Positions 32,219 through 33,643 of a stretch of DNA of 33,643 nt are shown piece after piece (the stretch's first letter is position 1; every line of letters starts with the position of its first letter). Below the pieces are notes generated by a model. It made no database searches and was not told the origin of the DNA. It was given only the letters and a program-made list of their open reading frames with translations. The position numbers and the translations under genes are program-made. The DNA lies in contig NZ_CABVHY010000050.1 of assembly GCF_902497875.1 (NCBI RefSeq), positions 1 through 33,643 on the forward strand, given 5' to 3'. The DNA is from Pseudomonas fluorescens. Its GTDB lineage: Bacteria > Pseudomonadota > Gammaproteobacteria > Pseudomonadales > Pseudomonadaceae.

Positions 32219-33643
32219 ATGACCAATATCGTCGCCACCGGCGAGCCACCTGAAGCCGTCCGTATCATGATCAAGGTTTATGCCTGCGTGCTGCTCGCAG
32301 GATTTGCGTTTGTTCCAGCCTATCTGATTGGCTACTTGTACTTCTTTCAAGACCCCACCCTTATATTCGAGAACCACCTGTTCCATATCATTGCGATCAC
32401 GGCAGCCACCTTGGCAGGCTTGTTTGTGACTTACGTAACGTGGCGCTGCTATCAGTCATCGGGAGACCCGCTGCTGCGATGGATGACGCTTGGCTTTCTC
32501 GGTTTTGTGCTGATCTACGCGTTGCATGGTGCGTTCACCGGACTCGCACACCACAATATCTGGCTCTTCCTGCTTTATGGACCGGCCTCTCGACTGGTCA
32601 TGGCGAGTCTGCTGTTAGTCGGAATGCTTTCGTACCACCGCCCACCTGATGCCCCGGACCAACGAATGAAGGTCCGCCCGTGGTTGACCTGGATAGGACT
32701 GTTCCTGCTGGTTGACCTGGCAGTGGCGTACGTCGCGAATTCGTCGATCGCCGGCCATCTCGCGGTGCGCCTCTCGCTGGAAGGTGGTGCCCTCGTTCTT
32801 TCCACATTGACCGTGGCAATGCTCCTGCTGCGCCGTATCAGTTCGCCGCTGATGGTGATTGTTGTCATCTCGGTCACCGCGTTCGCATTGTCCTCTCTCG
32901 CCTTTATTCTTGCCCGTCCGTGGAACCACATGTGGTGGCTCGCTCATGTGATCTTCGCCGCTGGATTCTTCCTGTTGAGCTATGGGGTCGTGCAAGCATT
33001 CCTCACCACGCGGTCGTTCTCGAAGATTTACAGCCAAGAGGAGCTGATGGTGCGTCTTTCCGAGGCGATGGCGTATACCGAGAGCGCCCTGCAGGAACTC
33101 CAGCGCACCAATCAGGAACTCGGGCACCTGGCGGCGACCGATCCACTGACAGGTGCTGATAATCGCCGTCGGTTCATGGAGCGGGTCGAAGCCGAAATTG
33201 GCCGGACCGCGCGCGGCGGTGCGCCATTCTCTGTGTTGGCGCTCGATCTCGACAATTTCAAGGCGATCAACGATCGCTTCGGGCATCAGGTTGGCGATGA
33301 CATCCTGAAGAGGTTCGTGCAGAAATGCCTCGATTCGATCCGGCCGTATGACGGCGTAGCCCGAGTGGGCGGGGAAGAGTTCATGATACTGCTACCTCAG
33401 ACTTCACTCGAAGGCGCGCAGGTAGTCGCCGAGCATCTGCGAAGCACCGTTGCAAAGACTTCTTTTAATGGCCTGCAGCGGTCAAGCGCGGTCACAGTGA
33501 GCATCGGTGTATCGCAATCCGGCCGCGACGGCGACACCATCGAGGCCATTCTGCGTGTAGCCGATCAACGCCTGTATCACGCTAAACACCAAGGCCGTAA
33601 CCGGGTGGTCACTGCCATCAAAACCAGCCTCCAACCTCTGCCC
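32219..33643 (+). CDS. Membrane-bound diguanylate cyclase (GGDEF), 3' end beyond the window
   Basis: The visible 475 residues run to the window end without a stop. The N-terminal 260 or so residues hold about seven or eight membrane segments (such as VYACVLLAGFAFVPAYLIGY and VIVVISVTAFALSSLAFILA), resembling a MASE-type sensor region. A short coiled coil follows (MAYTESALQELQRTNQELGHLA), and then the cyclase domain starting ATDPLTGADNRRRF. The active-site motif is GGEEF at 384-388, so it should make cyclic di-GMP from GTP. RPYD at 375-378, five residues before it, is a proper inhibitory site for product feedback. GGAGGG sits before the ATG at 32219; an in-frame ATG at 32195 is less likely. 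Confidence 0.95.
   Translation, partial: MTNIVATGEPPEAVRIMIKVYACVLLAGFAFVPAYLIGYLYFFQDPTLIFENHLFHIIAITAATLAGLFVTYVTWRCYQSSGDPLLRWMTLGFLGFVLIYALHGAFTGLAHHNIWLFLLYGPASRLVMASLLLVGMLSYHRPPDAPDQRMKVRPWLTWIGLFLLVDLAVAYVANSSIAGHLAVRLSLEGGALVLSTLTVAMLLLRRISSPLMVIVVISVTAFALSSLAFILARPWNHMWWLAHVIFAAGFFLLSYGVVQAFLTTRSFSKIYSQEELMVRLSEAMAYTESALQELQRTNQELGHLAATDPLTGADNRRRFMERVEAEIGRTARGGAPFSVLALDLDNFKAINDRFGHQVGDDILKRFVQKCLDSIRPYDGVARVGGEEFMILLPQTSLEGAQVVAEHLRSTVAKTSFNGLQRSSAVTVSIGVSQSGRDGDTIEAILRVADQRLYHAKHQGRNRVVTAIKTSLQPLP

Noticed and set aside
1..33643. CRISPR arrays, tRNA or rRNA genes
   Set aside because: No regularly spaced repeats, no cloverleaf-like sequence and no rRNA segments were noticed while reading the window.

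Overview
The window looks like chromosome of a Pseudomonas of the fluorescens/putida kind. It is GC-rich, carries the short 'TGTAGGAGC...GCTCGCGATGG' REP-type intergenic repeats of that genus, and encodes an OprD porin, a PhaG-type 3-hydroxyacyl transferase and other proteins of typical pseudomonad type. All identifications come from reading the sequence; no database search was run.

Layout. 1-880: the end of an IclR-type regulator and a repeat-rich intergenic stretch. 886-3592 (minus): TetR regulator, nitroreductase and OprD-family porin. 4018-9045 (minus): MarR regulator, cyclohexanecarboxyl-CoA dehydrogenase (AliB type), BadI, BadH and AliA. 9046-9253: a compact divergent control region in which two opposed promoters have their -35 boxes on either side of a perfect palindrome. 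9254-19571 (plus): BadK, a PimF-like protein lacking its NAD domain, PimC, PimD, EtfB, EtfA, a 3-hydroxyacyl-CoA dehydrogenase, a thiolase and glutaryl-CoA dehydrogenase. 19572-20871: terminators, the 3' half of an MFS transporter and a recombination scar. 20872-24640: a patatin-like lipase, an operator-like repeat with a possible TetR stub, a pyrroline-5-carboxylate reductase paralogue and PhaG. 24756-31144: a GH13 glycosidase, a CapA-like protein, a lone FtsH-type peptidase domain and KatG. 31145-33643: a decayed integrase, a small secreted protein and a membrane diguanylate cyclase cut by the window end.

The centrepiece is a pair of divergent operons that together read as a complete route from cyclohexanecarboxylate to crotonyl-CoA. 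AliA adds CoA, AliB makes the 1-ene, BadK hydrates it, BadH oxidises the alcohol, BadI opens the ring to pimeloyl-CoA, and PimCD dehydrogenates that. The PimF-like hydratase, the separate dehydrogenase and the thiolase then give glutaryl-CoA plus acetyl-CoA, and GcdH gives crotonyl-CoA. A private ETF pair would collect electrons from the three dehydrogenase steps, a MarR protein resembles BadR in genomic role, and the OprD porin may admit the acid. The chemistry is known from Rhodopseudomonas palustris bad/ali/pim genes. What looks less usual is the compact packaging with a dedicated ETF, the precise loss of the Rossmann domain from the PimF-like protein, and the Asp in place of the usual catalytic Glu in AliB.

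The flanks show repeated rearrangement: a half MFS gene at the operon end, a possible TetR stub behind an intact operator-like repeat, and an integrase remnant next to katG.
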